DNA of 32,440 nt from Methylocystis sp. (GTDB lineage Bacteria > Pseudomonadota > Alphaproteobacteria > Rhizobiales > Beijerinckiaceae), in assembly GCA_023253795.1 (NCBI GenBank), contig JALRFG010000005.1:1-32440 (forward strand), in the 5' to 3' direction. The position numbers and the translations under genes are program-made. Below the pieces are notes generated by a model. The model ran no database searches. It was not told where the DNA came from and worked only from the letters and a program-made list of their open reading frames with translations. Positions 16,094 to 23,714 of the stretch are shown one piece after another. Every line of letters starts with the position of its first letter. Within the stretch, counting starts at the first letter, position 1.

Positions 16094-17017
16094 ATGTTTT
16101 CGCCCGTGTCCCGCCCGCTGAAATTTCATTTGCTGGATGTCTTCGCCGACCGGCCTTTTCGCGGCAATCCGCTGGCGGTTGTCGAAAACGCCGATGCGCT
16201 GACGCAGCAGCAGATGCAGGCGATCGCGCGTGAATTCAATCTCAGCGAAACGATTTTTCTGCTGGAGCCGCGCAATCCGGTTCACAGCGCGCGGGCGCGT
16301 ATTTTCACACCGCAACGGGAGCTCGCTTTCGCCGGTCATCCGACTGTCGGAGCGACGGCGCTGATCGCGCAAACGCGCGGTCGCGACATTCTCATGCGTA
16401 GCGGTCTCGCCGTGACGATCGAGGCGGACGTCGGCGTGCTCCGATGCGAGGCGCGTCGCGCCGGCGAGGGCCTTGTTTATGCGCAGGTGGCGCTGCCGAC
16501 GCCGCCCTGGTCACCGCGCGCCGCGCCCTCCGCCGCCGCGCTCGCCGCCGCGTTATCTTTGCCAGAAGCGGAGATCGGTTTTGGCGCCCATCGGCCCAGC
16601 GTGTTCGACGCGGGCGCGACCTTTGTCTTTGTGCCGGTCAAATCCCGCGCGGCGCTTGAAAGCGCAAAACCGGATCCGGCGCTGTTTGCGCTGGCGCTGC
16701 GTGACGCCATTGGCGTCTATCTCTACACGCTGGAGACGCTTGAGCCGACGAGCGCCATACATGCGCGGATGCTGGCGCATGGTCTGGGCTTTGATGAAGA
16801 TCCGGCGACCGGTTCGGCGGCGGCGGCCTTCGCCGGCGTGGCGCTGGCCTTTGAACGCCCGGAGGAAGGCGAGCACGAAATCCGCATCGAGCAGGGCGAT
16901 GCGATGGGGCGTCCTTCGCGCATCACTTTGTTCATGTCGGTCGAGAATAACGCGCTGGCGGATGTCGCCATCGGCGGGCTTGTTTGTCCCTATGGCGAAG
17001 GCGTGTTGCGGCTGTGA
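16094..17017 (+). CDS. PhzF-family isomerase/epimerase
   Basis: The 307-residue protein belongs to the PhzF/diaminopimelate-epimerase-like fold. The opening FHLLDVFADRPFRGNPLAVV and the active-site Glu of NLSETIFLL (E52) are typical, as are FTPQRELAFAGHPTVGAT and DEDPATGSAAA (234 onward). PhzF itself isomerises a phenazine precursor, but most chromosomal members, such as this one, have unknown substrates; no phenazine genes are near. The ATG at 16094 lacks a clear ribosome site. Its TGA overlaps the GTG of the Nudix gene by three bases (GTGA), implying translational coupling and a shared operon with Nudix, aroKB and the CNNM gene. Confidence 0.9.
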   Translation: MFSPVSRPLKFHLLDVFADRPFRGNPLAVVENADALTQQQMQAIAREFNLSETIFLLEPRNPVHSARARIFTPQRELAFAGHPTVGATALIAQTRGRDILMRSGLAVTIEADVGVLRCEARRAGEGLVYAQVALPTPPWSPRAAPSAAALAAALSLPEAEIGFGAHRPSVFDAGATFVFVPVKSRAALESAKPDPALFALALRDAIGVYLYTLETLEPTSAIHARMLAHGLGFDEDPATGSAAAAFAGVALAFERPEEGEHEIRIEQGDAMGRPSRITLFMSVENNALADVAIGGLVCPYGEGVLRL

Positions 17018-17739
17018 GCGAAGCGCCGCGCATTTACGAGGTCGATCGGATCATTTGCCGACGGGTTGATTATACCTGGGCGTATGAACGCGATAACGCC
17101 GCCGCCATCCAACGCCACTGGGCGATGCGCCGTCGCGAAACGCCATCCATATACGATGGCCGCGTGTTGCTCGCCTGCCGCGTCGAAACAGACGAGGCCT
17201 GCAGCACGCTGCAGATGGATATGTTCGAGACCGGGTTTTCCGCCTTTCTGGCGTGGCGTGACGCCGGCTGGCCCGACCGCTCGGCGTTCAATTGTTTTTC
17301 GATGCCGGCGGTCCGTTCATCCGATGGCGGTTTTCTGGTCGGCGAAATGACCGCCGATCATTCCGTCGCCGGCGCGCTGTATTTTCCCTGCGGCACGCCG
17401 GACCCTTCCGATCTGGATGCGACGGACGGCGTCGATCTCCTCGGCAGCCTGATGCGTGAACTGGGCGAGGAAACCGGCCTCGACGCGAGCCGGGGCGCGC
17501 TGCGTCCTCGCTGGACGATTGTCGTCGATGGACAGCGGATCGCCTGCATTCGCACCATCGACTGGCCCGAGGACGCGGCCTCCCTTGTCACGGAGGCCCG
17601 CCGGCGGATCGCTGCGCAGAGCCGGCCCGAACTCGCCAATGTCCATATTTTCACGGAGTCGTCCGCGCTATCCGATCCCCGCCTGCCGCCGTATATGACG
17701 AGCTTTCTCAGCCGGGCCTTTCGCCGTGGCGAGGGATGA
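17014..17739 (+). CDS. Nudix-hydrolase-like protein
   Basis: The 241-residue product starts at GTG 17014 inside the phzF-like stop (GTGA overlap). The core of a Nudix box is present, RELGEETGL (148–156), with the REUxEExGU pattern intact, but the Gly and first Glu that normally precede it are not at the standard spacing (GVDLLGSLM precedes). Catalysis is therefore uncertain, or the first half of the box is diverged. About 130 residues precede the box and show no recognised domain; they may form the N-terminal part of the Nudix fold. Typical substrates are nucleotide diphosphates linked to another group. It is coupled to the neighbours by 4-base overlaps at both ends. The substrate is unknown. 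Confidence 0.8.
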   Translation: MSEAPRIYEVDRIICRRVDYTWAYERDNAAAIQRHWAMRRRETPSIYDGRVLLACRVETDEACSTLQMDMFETGFSAFLAWRDAGWPDRSAFNCFSMPAVRSSDGGFLVGEMTADHSVAGALYFPCGTPDPSDLDATDGVDLLGSLMRELGEETGLDASRGALRPRWTIVVDGQRIACIRTIDWPEDAASLVTEARRRIAAQSRPELANVHIFTESSALSDPRLPPYMTSFLSRAFRRGEG

Positions 17740-19583
17740 ATTTCTCGCCGTCGCCGTGTAGATTGTCGATCATGACTCGTATGAACACTCCGGGGCCTGT
17801 CGAAGCGTCGGCCGGTCCGGTCGACGCGCGCGCCGCCCCCATCCTCGATGGGCTGGGCGGGCGCTCAATCGTTTTTGTCGGCATGATGGGCTCGGGGAAA
17901 AGCGCCATTGGCCATCGTCTGGCGGCGCGACTGGGCCTGCCGTTCGTCGACGCCGACGCCGAGATCGTCGCCGCCGCTGCGGGTCTGACCATCCCCGAGA
18001 TTTTCGCCCGATATGGCGAGAGCTATTTTCGAGACGGAGAGCGTCGCGTCATCATGCGGTTGCTCAATGGCGCGCAGACCGTTCTCGCCACTGGCGGCGG
18101 CGCCTTCATGGATCCGCGCACCCGCGCGCGCATCGCCGAGCAGGGCGTGTCCATCTGGCTCGACGCCGATTTTAAAACGCTGATGAAGCGCGTGCGACGC
18201 AAGAATGATCGTCCTCTGCTGCACACCGCCGATCCCGAGGCGACGCTGCGCCAGCTTCTGGATGTTCGCACGCCCGTGTATCGGCTGGCCGACATAAGGG
18301 TCGAGTCGCATGACACGCCGCAGGATGTCATGGTCGATGAAACAATGGACGCGCTGGTGCGCGGTCTCGCCGATCTGGATCAAACGCGTCGCGTGGCGCG
18401 GGAACAGGAATTCGCCAAAGTGATGTCGCATCTTCATCCGCATCGCGGGGCCATGGAAACAGACGCCGGTCATCGCGAAATCGTTCATGTCGCGCTGTCG
18501 GGCCGCGCCTATGACATTGTCATCGGCGCCAATCTTGTCACTGAAGCCGGCGCGCGCATTAAAGCGATTGCGCCGGGCGCAGCCTGCGCCATCGTGACGG
18601 ATGAAAATGTGGCGCGCCTACATTTGCCCGCGCTTCAGGAGAGTCTTTCCGCCGCCGGAATAAGACATTCGACCATCGTCGTTACGCCGGGTGAGGCGTC
18701 GAAGTCGCTGCTGGTGTTTGGCCGCGTTTGCGATGAGGTGCTTGCTGCGAAAATTGAGCGGCGCGATGTTGTTGTCGCCTTTGGTGGCGGCGTCGTCGGC
18801 GATCTTGCGGGCTATGTCGCCTCAAGCGTGCGACGCGGAACGCGCTTCATCCAGATACCGACCACGCTGCTGTCGCAGGTCGACTCTTCGGTGGGCGGAA
18901 AAACCGGGATCAATTCCGCCTATGGCAAGAATCTGATCGGCGCCTTTTATCAGCCGGCGCTGGTGCTGGCGGATGTCGATGTGCTGAAAACCCTGTCGCC
19001 GCGCGAATTCCGCGCCGGCTATGCGGAAGTCGTCAAATATGGCCTGATCGGCCACAAGCGTTTCTTCGAATGGCTTGAGGCTGACGCCGAAGCTGTTTTC
19101 AACAGTCGCGCCGAACAGATTTGCGCTGTCTCGGTGAGTTGCGAAAGCAAGGCGGCGATTGTCTCCCGCGATGAAACCGAGCAGGGCGATCGCGCCTTGC
19201 TCAATCTTGGCCACACTTTCGGCCATGCTTTCGAATTACTGGCGCGTTACGACGGCGCGCGACTGGTGCATGGCGAGGGCGTCGCCATCGGCATGGTTTG
19301 CGCGGCGCGTTTCTCGGCGCGTCTGGGTCTGTGTTCGACCGAGGACGCCGAGCGCGTGGAGAGTCATCTCGCCCGGGTCGGCCTGCCGACAAAAATCAGC
19401 GATATCCCAGATTGGCGTGACGATGCGCAGGCGATTTTGAACGCCATGTATCAGGACAAGACAGTCGAGGGCGGCGCGCTGACCTTCGTTCTGATGCGCG
19501 GCATTGGCGAGGCATTCGTCGCCAAGGGCGTGGATGCGCAGGATGTGCGCGCCTTTCTCGATGACGAACTGACGCGAAAGTAA
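17736..19583 (+). CDS. aroKB: Fused shikimate kinase / 3-dehydroquinate synthase
   Basis: One 615-residue frame holds two shikimate-pathway enzymes. Residues about 43–215 are shikimate kinase (AroK): P-loop GMMGSGKS (49–56), the shikimate-binding D72/D74 region and GGG (120–122), and a lid with R159. A linker of about 25 residues follows. Residues about 245–615 are 3-dehydroquinate synthase (AroB): AFGGGVVGDLAGY (348–360), PTTLLSQVDSSVGGKTGIN (375–393), and zinc ligands E431, a His of LGHTFGH (491–497) and H512. Both halves look complete. The fused enzymes catalyse steps 2 and 5 of the pathway. The ATG at 17736 overlaps the Nudix stop (ATGA); ATG 17772 is an alternative start. Adjacent separate aroK–aroB is the common form, so the lack of a stop codon between them deserves checking. 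Confidence 0.93.
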   Translation: MNFSPSPCRLSIMTRMNTPGPVEASAGPVDARAAPILDGLGGRSIVFVGMMGSGKSAIGHRLAARLGLPFVDADAEIVAAAAGLTIPEIFARYGESYFRDGERRVIMRLLNGAQTVLATGGGAFMDPRTRARIAEQGVSIWLDADFKTLMKRVRRKNDRPLLHTADPEATLRQLLDVRTPVYRLADIRVESHDTPQDVMVDETMDALVRGLADLDQTRRVAREQEFAKVMSHLHPHRGAMETDAGHREIVHVALSGRAYDIVIGANLVTEAGARIKAIAPGAACAIVTDENVARLHLPALQESLSAAGIRHSTIVVTPGEASKSLLVFGRVCDEVLAAKIERRDVVVAFGGGVVGDLAGYVASSVRRGTRFIQIPTTLLSQVDSSVGGKTGINSAYGKNLIGAFYQPALVLADVDVLKTLSPREFRAGYAEVVKYGLIGHKRFFEWLEADAEAVFNSRAEQICAVSVSCESKAAIVSRDETEQGDRALLNLGHTFGHAFELLARYDGARLVHGEGVAIGMVCAARFSARLGLCSTEDAERVESHLARVGLPTKISDIPDWRDDAQAILNAMYQDKTVEGGALTFVLMRGIGEAFVAKGVDAQDVRAFLDDELTRK

Positions 19584-19588
19584 CCCAC

Positions 19589-20893
19589 ATGCATGGTCTT
19601 GGCGCGGGCGTTCAAGGTGGCGATTTATGGGTCGACCTCCTGATCGTCGTCCTGTGTATTCTCCTCTCGGCCTTCTTCGCCGGCTCTGAAACCGCGCTCA
19701 CTGCTGCGTCGCATGGGCGCATGCACACGCTGGAGAAAGAGGGGGATCGGCGCGCCGCCGCCGTCAATCGGCTGTTGCGTCAGCGTAACCGGATGATCGC
19801 CGCGCTCTTGCTGGGCAATACGCTGGTCACCATCGGCAGCTCCGCCTTTACGACGAGCGTGCTGAATTCGCTGGTTGGCGAAAATGGCGCCGTCTACGCC
19901 ACAATCATTATGACCGCGCTGTTGCTCGTGTTTGCGGAAGTGTTGCCCAAGACGCTCGCCATCAACTATCCCGACGCTATGTCGCTGCGTGTCGCGAAAA
20001 TCATCACGCCCTTCGTCTCGGTCTTTGGTCCTGTGCTTGCCGCAGTGGAGTTCATCGTGCGCACGGTGCTCAGCCTGGTGGGCGTCGACATCGGACATGG
20101 CCGGACGATCCTTTCGCCCTATGAGGAGCTGAAAGGCGCGGTCGACATCATGCACGAGGAGGGCAATGTCGAGCGTTCGGCGCGCGATATGTTCGGCGGC
20201 GTGCTGGATTTGCAGGTGCTGCATGTGGCCGATGTGATGATCCATCGCACCAAGATGCGGACCATCGACGCCGATCTGCCGCCAGTGCAGATCGTCCGCG
20301 AAGTTCTGTCGTCGCCGTTCACGCGCATGCCGCTCTGGCGCGAGCGCCCGGATAATTTTGTTGGCGTGCTGCATTCGAAGGATTTGCTGCGCGCGCTCGA
20401 CGCCGCCGGCGGCGACGCCTCGAAAATCGACATTGACGAAGTGATGTTTGCGCCCTGGTTCGTGCCGGAGGCGACGACGCTGGAGGATCAGCTTGAAGCG
20501 TTCCTCAAGCGCAAGACGCATTTTGCGCTGGTCGTCGATGAATATGGCGAGGTGATGGGCCTCGTCACGCTGGAAGATATTCTGGAGGAGATCGTCGGCG
20601 ATATTCGTGACGAACATGATCTCGCCGTGCAGGGCGTTCGGCCACAGCCGGATGGCTCGGTTTTGGTCGACGGCTCAGCGCCCGTGCGCGATCTCAATCG
20701 CGTGATGGCGTGGGATCTGCCCGACGAGGAGGCGACGACCATCGCCGGCCTGGTCATTCACGAGGCCGGCGCCATTCCGGAGGCCGGGCAAATCTTCACT
20801 TTTCACGGTTTCCGTTTTGAGGTGATGCGGCGTGTTCGCAATCGGATTACGGCGCTGAAAGTGACGCCGCAGGAGGCGACGACGGAAGATTAA
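19589..20893 (+). CDS. CNNM/CorC-family membrane transporter with CBS domains
   Basis: The 434-residue protein has the HlyC/CorC (CNNM) layout: an N-terminal DUF21 membrane domain (about 12–185) with some four hydrophobic segments, including SAFFAGSETALTAAS and FAEVLPKTLAINYP. Two CBS domains (about 210–330) follow, with MIHRTKM and a FALVVDEYGEVMGLVTLEDILEEIVGDI block. The C-terminal CorC/HlyC transporter-associated domain (about 345–425) ends the protein. Family members are linked to Mg/Co efflux or related ion control, with CBS domains binding adenosine nucleotides. It starts 5 bases after the aroKB stop, so it is probably the last gene of that run. Only 11 bases separate it from the convergent kinase gene; no clear terminator is visible. 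Confidence 0.92.
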   Translation: MHGLGAGVQGGDLWVDLLIVVLCILLSAFFAGSETALTAASHGRMHTLEKEGDRRAAAVNRLLRQRNRMIAALLLGNTLVTIGSSAFTTSVLNSLVGENGAVYATIIMTALLLVFAEVLPKTLAINYPDAMSLRVAKIITPFVSVFGPVLAAVEFIVRTVLSLVGVDIGHGRTILSPYEELKGAVDIMHEEGNVERSARDMFGGVLDLQVLHVADVMIHRTKMRTIDADLPPVQIVREVLSSPFTRMPLWRERPDNFVGVLHSKDLLRALDAAGGDASKIDIDEVMFAPWFVPEATTLEDQLEAFLKRKTHFALVVDEYGEVMGLVTLEDILEEIVGDIRDEHDLAVQGVRPQPDGSVLVDGSAPVRDLNRVMAWDLPDEEATTIAGLVIHEAGAIPEAGQIFTFHGFRFEVMRRVRNRITALKVTPQEATTED

Positions 20894-20904
20894 CGCCCGT
20901 CTTT

Positions 20905-21894
20905 TTATATCTGCGCGGTGAGCGTCACGCGCAGACCTTCGCGTTCAAAAGCGAGATCGGCGTCGCCGCCGAACTGACGCGCCAGCACATTGCAGACCAG
21001 ATAATGTCCGGCGCCATTGGGGTGTGGCTGATCAATGTCCGGCCCGCCGTGCTCCGACCAGATCAACGTAAGCTGCGACTCCGAAGAGGGTTCGCGCCGC
21101 CAATCAATGTTGACGACGCCATTCTCGGTCGACAGCGCGCCATGTCTTTCAGCGTTGGAGAGCAGCTCATGCAGCGCCATGCCAAGAGCCAGCGCGACTT
21201 CGGAGCGTAGATCAGTATCTGGTCCGTCAAGCGCGATCCGATCGTTTGATTGACGGTCGAGAACGGTATGAATCAATTCGCGCAGCGGCGTGCGCGCCCA
21301 TGATTTACGCACCAGCAGCGTTGAGATGCGGCTGAGACATTGCACCCTTTCATTGAAGGAGTCGCGAAAGCAATCAAAATCCCGTGCCGTTCGGGCCGTG
21401 ATGTTGGCGACGCCCTGAATCATCGCCATGGCGTTATTCACACGATGATGCAGCTCAAGATCCATCACCCGGCCATGTTCGCGCGCCGCCTGGATTTCGT
21501 CCTGATCGGCGGCGATGCGGACGCGCTTTTCCTGAAGACGGCGATTGCTTTCCTCCAGATGACGCGCAATGGCGTCGATCTCCGCGACTCCGCTGGGGCG
21601 CCAGTTTAGGGCGGGATCGCCGTCAATTTGCGTCATGAAGGCGGCAAGGCGGCCCTGCGCGGCGCGCGCCTTGTTGTTGGCGACATAAAAAACGGCGGCC
21701 ATGCCGATTGATACGGCCAGCGCGCTGGCCAGCAGAAGCATTGTGAGGCTGCCGTTGTCGCCGGCGACGCCGGCAGATTCGCTCGCTCGCGCCAAAGGCG
21801 CGTCGACGAGCAGAGCGCTGGTTGCGAATACGATCAGGCCGACGGCGCCGCGTGCGGGCGCTCCGGACAAACCAGACAGATCGATCAAGCGCAA
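20905..21894 (-). CDS. HWE-family sensor histidine kinase of the stress locus
   Basis: This 329-residue kinase has two hydrophobic helices (about 16–34 and 50–71), a short helical linker, and an HWE/HisKA_2-type dimerisation domain with the phosphoacceptor H150 in ELHHRVNNAMAMIQG. The catalytic domain contains ALHELLSNAERHGAL (N box with His-x-Glu pattern) and LIWSEHGGP (Trp-x-Glu), which define the HWE group. It has no obvious periplasmic sensor domain beyond a 15-residue loop. The start is TTG at 21894 with GGAG upstream. It follows ecfG by 37 bases on the same strand and lies opposite phyR, the arrangement expected of the kinase that phosphorylates PhyR (PhyK-type). That role is inferred from position. 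Confidence 0.88.
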   Translation of the reverse strand: MRLIDLSGLSGAPARGAVGLIVFATSALLVDAPLARASESAGVAGDNGSLTMLLLASALAVSIGMAAVFYVANNKARAAQGRLAAFMTQIDGDPALNWRPSGVAEIDAIARHLEESNRRLQEKRVRIAADQDEIQAAREHGRVMDLELHHRVNNAMAMIQGVANITARTARDFDCFRDSFNERVQCLSRISTLLVRKSWARTPLRELIHTVLDRQSNDRIALDGPDTDLRSEVALALGMALHELLSNAERHGALSTENGVVNIDWRREPSSESQLTLIWSEHGGPDIDQPHPNGAGHYLVCNVLARQFGGDADLAFEREGLRVTLTAQI

Positions 21895-21931
21895 AAACAG
21901 GCTCCGTCGGTAATGAACGTCACTTAGATAT

Positions 21932-22477
21932 TTAGGTGGACGACGGATTTTTTCGATCCTCTCCCGGTCGATCCAGCATCGTGGAATCGTCGCCTGTCAG
22001 GCCCAGCAGCTCCGCTAGCCGGGCGCGGGCGCGGTTAAGCCGGCTTTTCACCGTGCCGACGGCGATATTGCAGATCTGCGCGGCTTCCTCGTAGGAGAGC
22101 TCGGTCACGCCGATCATCAGCAGGATTTCCCGCTGGTCTGCCGGGAGCAGGTTGATCGCCCGCTGCACGTCGCGCATGGCGACGGATGTCTCCTGTCCGC
22201 CGCCGACGGCGATCTGCCCGGCATGAATGTGGTCGTTGTCCTGCACCTCGCGCGAGAGCTTGCGATATTGATTGAAATAGGTGTTGCGCAGGATCGTCAC
22301 CAGCCAGGCGCGGAAATTTGTGCCGGTTTCAAAAGAATCGGCGTGTGACCAGGCCTTGACCAGCGTCTCCTGCACCAGATCGTCGGCGACGCTGGCGGAG
22401 CCCGAAAGCGACAGCGCGAAGGCGCGCAGATAGGGCATTTCCGCCACCATCATGTCTGTGAACGCCGCCTCGCTCAT
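21932..22477 (-). CDS. ecfG: ECF sigma factor of the general stress response (EcfG)
   Basis: The 181-residue sigma factor has region 2 (about 10–75: YLRAFALSLSGSASVADDLVQETLVKAW and FRAWLVTILRNTYFNQYRK) and region 4 (about 105–160: LLPADQREILLMIGVTELSYEEAAQICNIAVGTVKSRLNRAR). It matches EcfG, the alphaproteobacterial general stress sigma factor, held inactive by NepR until phospho-PhyR captures NepR. Its ATG overlaps the nepR stop by 4 bases (ATGA), so the two are translationally coupled. A GGAAC-N16-GGTT promoter upstream of nepR fits autoregulation by EcfG. Confidence 0.95.
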   Translation of the reverse strand: MSEAAFTDMMVAEMPYLRAFALSLSGSASVADDLVQETLVKAWSHADSFETGTNFRAWLVTILRNTYFNQYRKLSREVQDNDHIHAGQIAVGGGQETSVAMRDVQRAINLLPADQREILLMIGVTELSYEEAAQICNIAVGTVKSRLNRARARLAELLGLTGDDSTMLDRPGEDRKNPSST

Positions 22478-22701
22478 TTTTTCTCGCGCTGTTTGGCCTC
22501 GAGGCGCGCGAGCAGGACAGCGAGTTTATCGGGGATGGGCTGCTGGACGAGATCGTCGCAGAAAGAACGGAAGACGCGGCCGAGCTGTTCCTGAACCCTG
22601 GGATCCAGCGAGGGGGATTCCTCCGCCGCCTCCAGAGCCTGTTCCGATATTGGGCGCTGTCGCCCGTCCGCTGGAGAATGCCCGTCCTTGCCCGCCGTCA
22701 T
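22474..22701 (-). CDS. nepR: Anti-sigma factor NepR
   Basis: This is the small anti-sigma factor that binds EcfG in unstressed cells and is released when PhyR is phosphorylated. From the ATG at 22701 the product has 75 residues with a disordered N-terminus and the conserved NepR core, LDPRVQEQLGRVFRSFCDDLVQQPIPDKLAVLLARLE (helix 1, linker with PIP, helix 2), ending in a basic tail KQREKK. The open frame continues upstream but has no protein character there. The stop overlaps ecfG's start, and phyR is divergent across about 200 bases, the standard locus layout. Confidence 0.93.
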   Translation of the reverse strand: MTAGKDGHSPADGRQRPISEQALEAAEESPSLDPRVQEQLGRVFRSFCDDLVQQPIPDKLAVLLARLEAKQREKK

Positions 22702-22768
22702 GGAAAGTTCCGCTTCCTTCCAGAATTCATGAGGCGCGCGTCGTCGCCGGTTCGTCCGCTGATCTCTT

Positions 22769-22793
22769 AACCCGCGAGCCGGGTGAATGTTCC
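22769..22793 (-). promoter_or_regulatory. EcfG-type promoter upstream of nepR–ecfG
   Basis: On the minus strand GGAAC (complement of 22789–22793), 16 bases and GGTT (complement of 22769–22772) match the EcfG consensus GGAAC-N16/17-CGTT with one mismatch. The -10 lies about 67 bases from the nepR start. This fits the known self-amplifying control of general stress loci. Confidence 0.7.
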
Positions 22794-22905
22794 CTTCGGG
22801 GCCTAATTGGAGCCTCACGGGGGCGTTTTACGGCGGTTTCTTGCCGGAAGGTCCGCAAGTCACTAGATCTACAGATCAGTTTTATAACAGGCTACGGTTT
22901 TTGAC

Positions 22906-23694
22906 ATGAACATCTCCAGAGAGATTGCTCCCCATCTTCCCTATCTTCGGCGTTTCGCGCGTTCGCTCTGCGGCTCGCAAAAGAGCGGCGACGCCTATGT
23001 CGTCGCCACGCTGGAGGCGCTGATCGACGACACCAGCTCCTTCCCTGCGGGCGTGTCGCCAAAGGTTGGCCTCTACCAGCTGTTCATGACTTCATGGGGG
23101 TCGATTCCGCTCAATATCGAAGATGATCCCGAGGAAGACCTCTCGGCGGCGCAGCATAATGTCAGCGAGCTCACGCCGCGCTCGCGACAGGCTTTTCTGC
23201 TGCGGACAGTCGAGGGGTTTGCGCCCGAAGAGGTGGCGAATATTCTGTCGATCTCGCCGGCGGAGGTTGAGTCGCTGATCGCCGAAGCGGGCCGGGAGAT
23301 CGCCCAGCGTGTCGCGACCGATGTGTTGATCATCGAGGATGAAGGGCTGATCGCGCAGGATATCCAGTTTATTTGCGAAGATCTTGGCCATCGCGTGATC
23401 GGCGTCGCCCGCACCCATGGTGAAGCGCTGGAACTGGCGAAAACGCGCCGGCCCGGCCTCATCCTTGCGGATATCCAGCTCGCCGATGGCACATCCGGGC
23501 TCAATGCGGTGAATGATCTGCTGGCGCAGGCCGATTCGCCGGTGATTTTCATCACCGCCTTTCCGGAACGACTGCTCACAGGCGAACGTCCGGAGCCCGC
23601 CTTTCTGATCAGCAAGCCCTATCGGGTCGAGATGGTGAAAGCGACTATCAGTCAGGCGCTTTTCTTCGATAAAAAAGGCCGTCCCGCCTCCTGA
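22906..23694 (+). CDS. phyR: Anti-anti-sigma response regulator PhyR
   Basis: PhyR switches on the general stress response: once phosphorylated, its sigma-like N-terminal part binds NepR and frees EcfG. The 262-residue protein has a sigma-factor-like domain (about 5–135: LPYLRRFARSLCGSQKSGDAYV, then LTPRSRQAFLLRTVEGFAPEEVANIL) that mimics regions 2 and 4. A receiver domain follows (about 138–255), with E144/D145, phosphoacceptor D189 in LILADIQLADG and FITAFPE followed by ISKPY, typical of the FAT-GUY receiver subgroup. It is divergent from nepR–ecfG. A possible sigma-70-like box pair (TTGCCG and TAGATC, 17-base gap, about 22840–22868) lies upstream; no EcfG consensus was found on this strand. 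Confidence 0.96.
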   Translation: MNISREIAPHLPYLRRFARSLCGSQKSGDAYVVATLEALIDDTSSFPAGVSPKVGLYQLFMTSWGSIPLNIEDDPEEDLSAAQHNVSELTPRSRQAFLLRTVEGFAPEEVANILSISPAEVESLIAEAGREIAQRVATDVLIIEDEGLIAQDIQFICEDLGHRVIGVARTHGEALELAKTRRPGLILADIQLADGTSGLNAVNDLLAQADSPVIFITAFPERLLTGERPEPAFLISKPYRVEMVKATISQALFFDKKGRPAS

Positions 23695-23714
23695 GCGCGA
23701 CGGCGGAGCGTTTC

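Noticed and set aside
16094-17017. Phenazine biosynthesis cluster suggested by the PhzF-like gene
   Set aside because: No other phenazine genes nearby; most chromosomal PhzF-family proteins are unrelated to phenazines.
22794-22905. An EcfG-type promoter for phyR on the plus strand
   Set aside because: No GGAAC with a correctly spaced CGTT was found; GGAGC and GGAAG are present but lack a matching -10.
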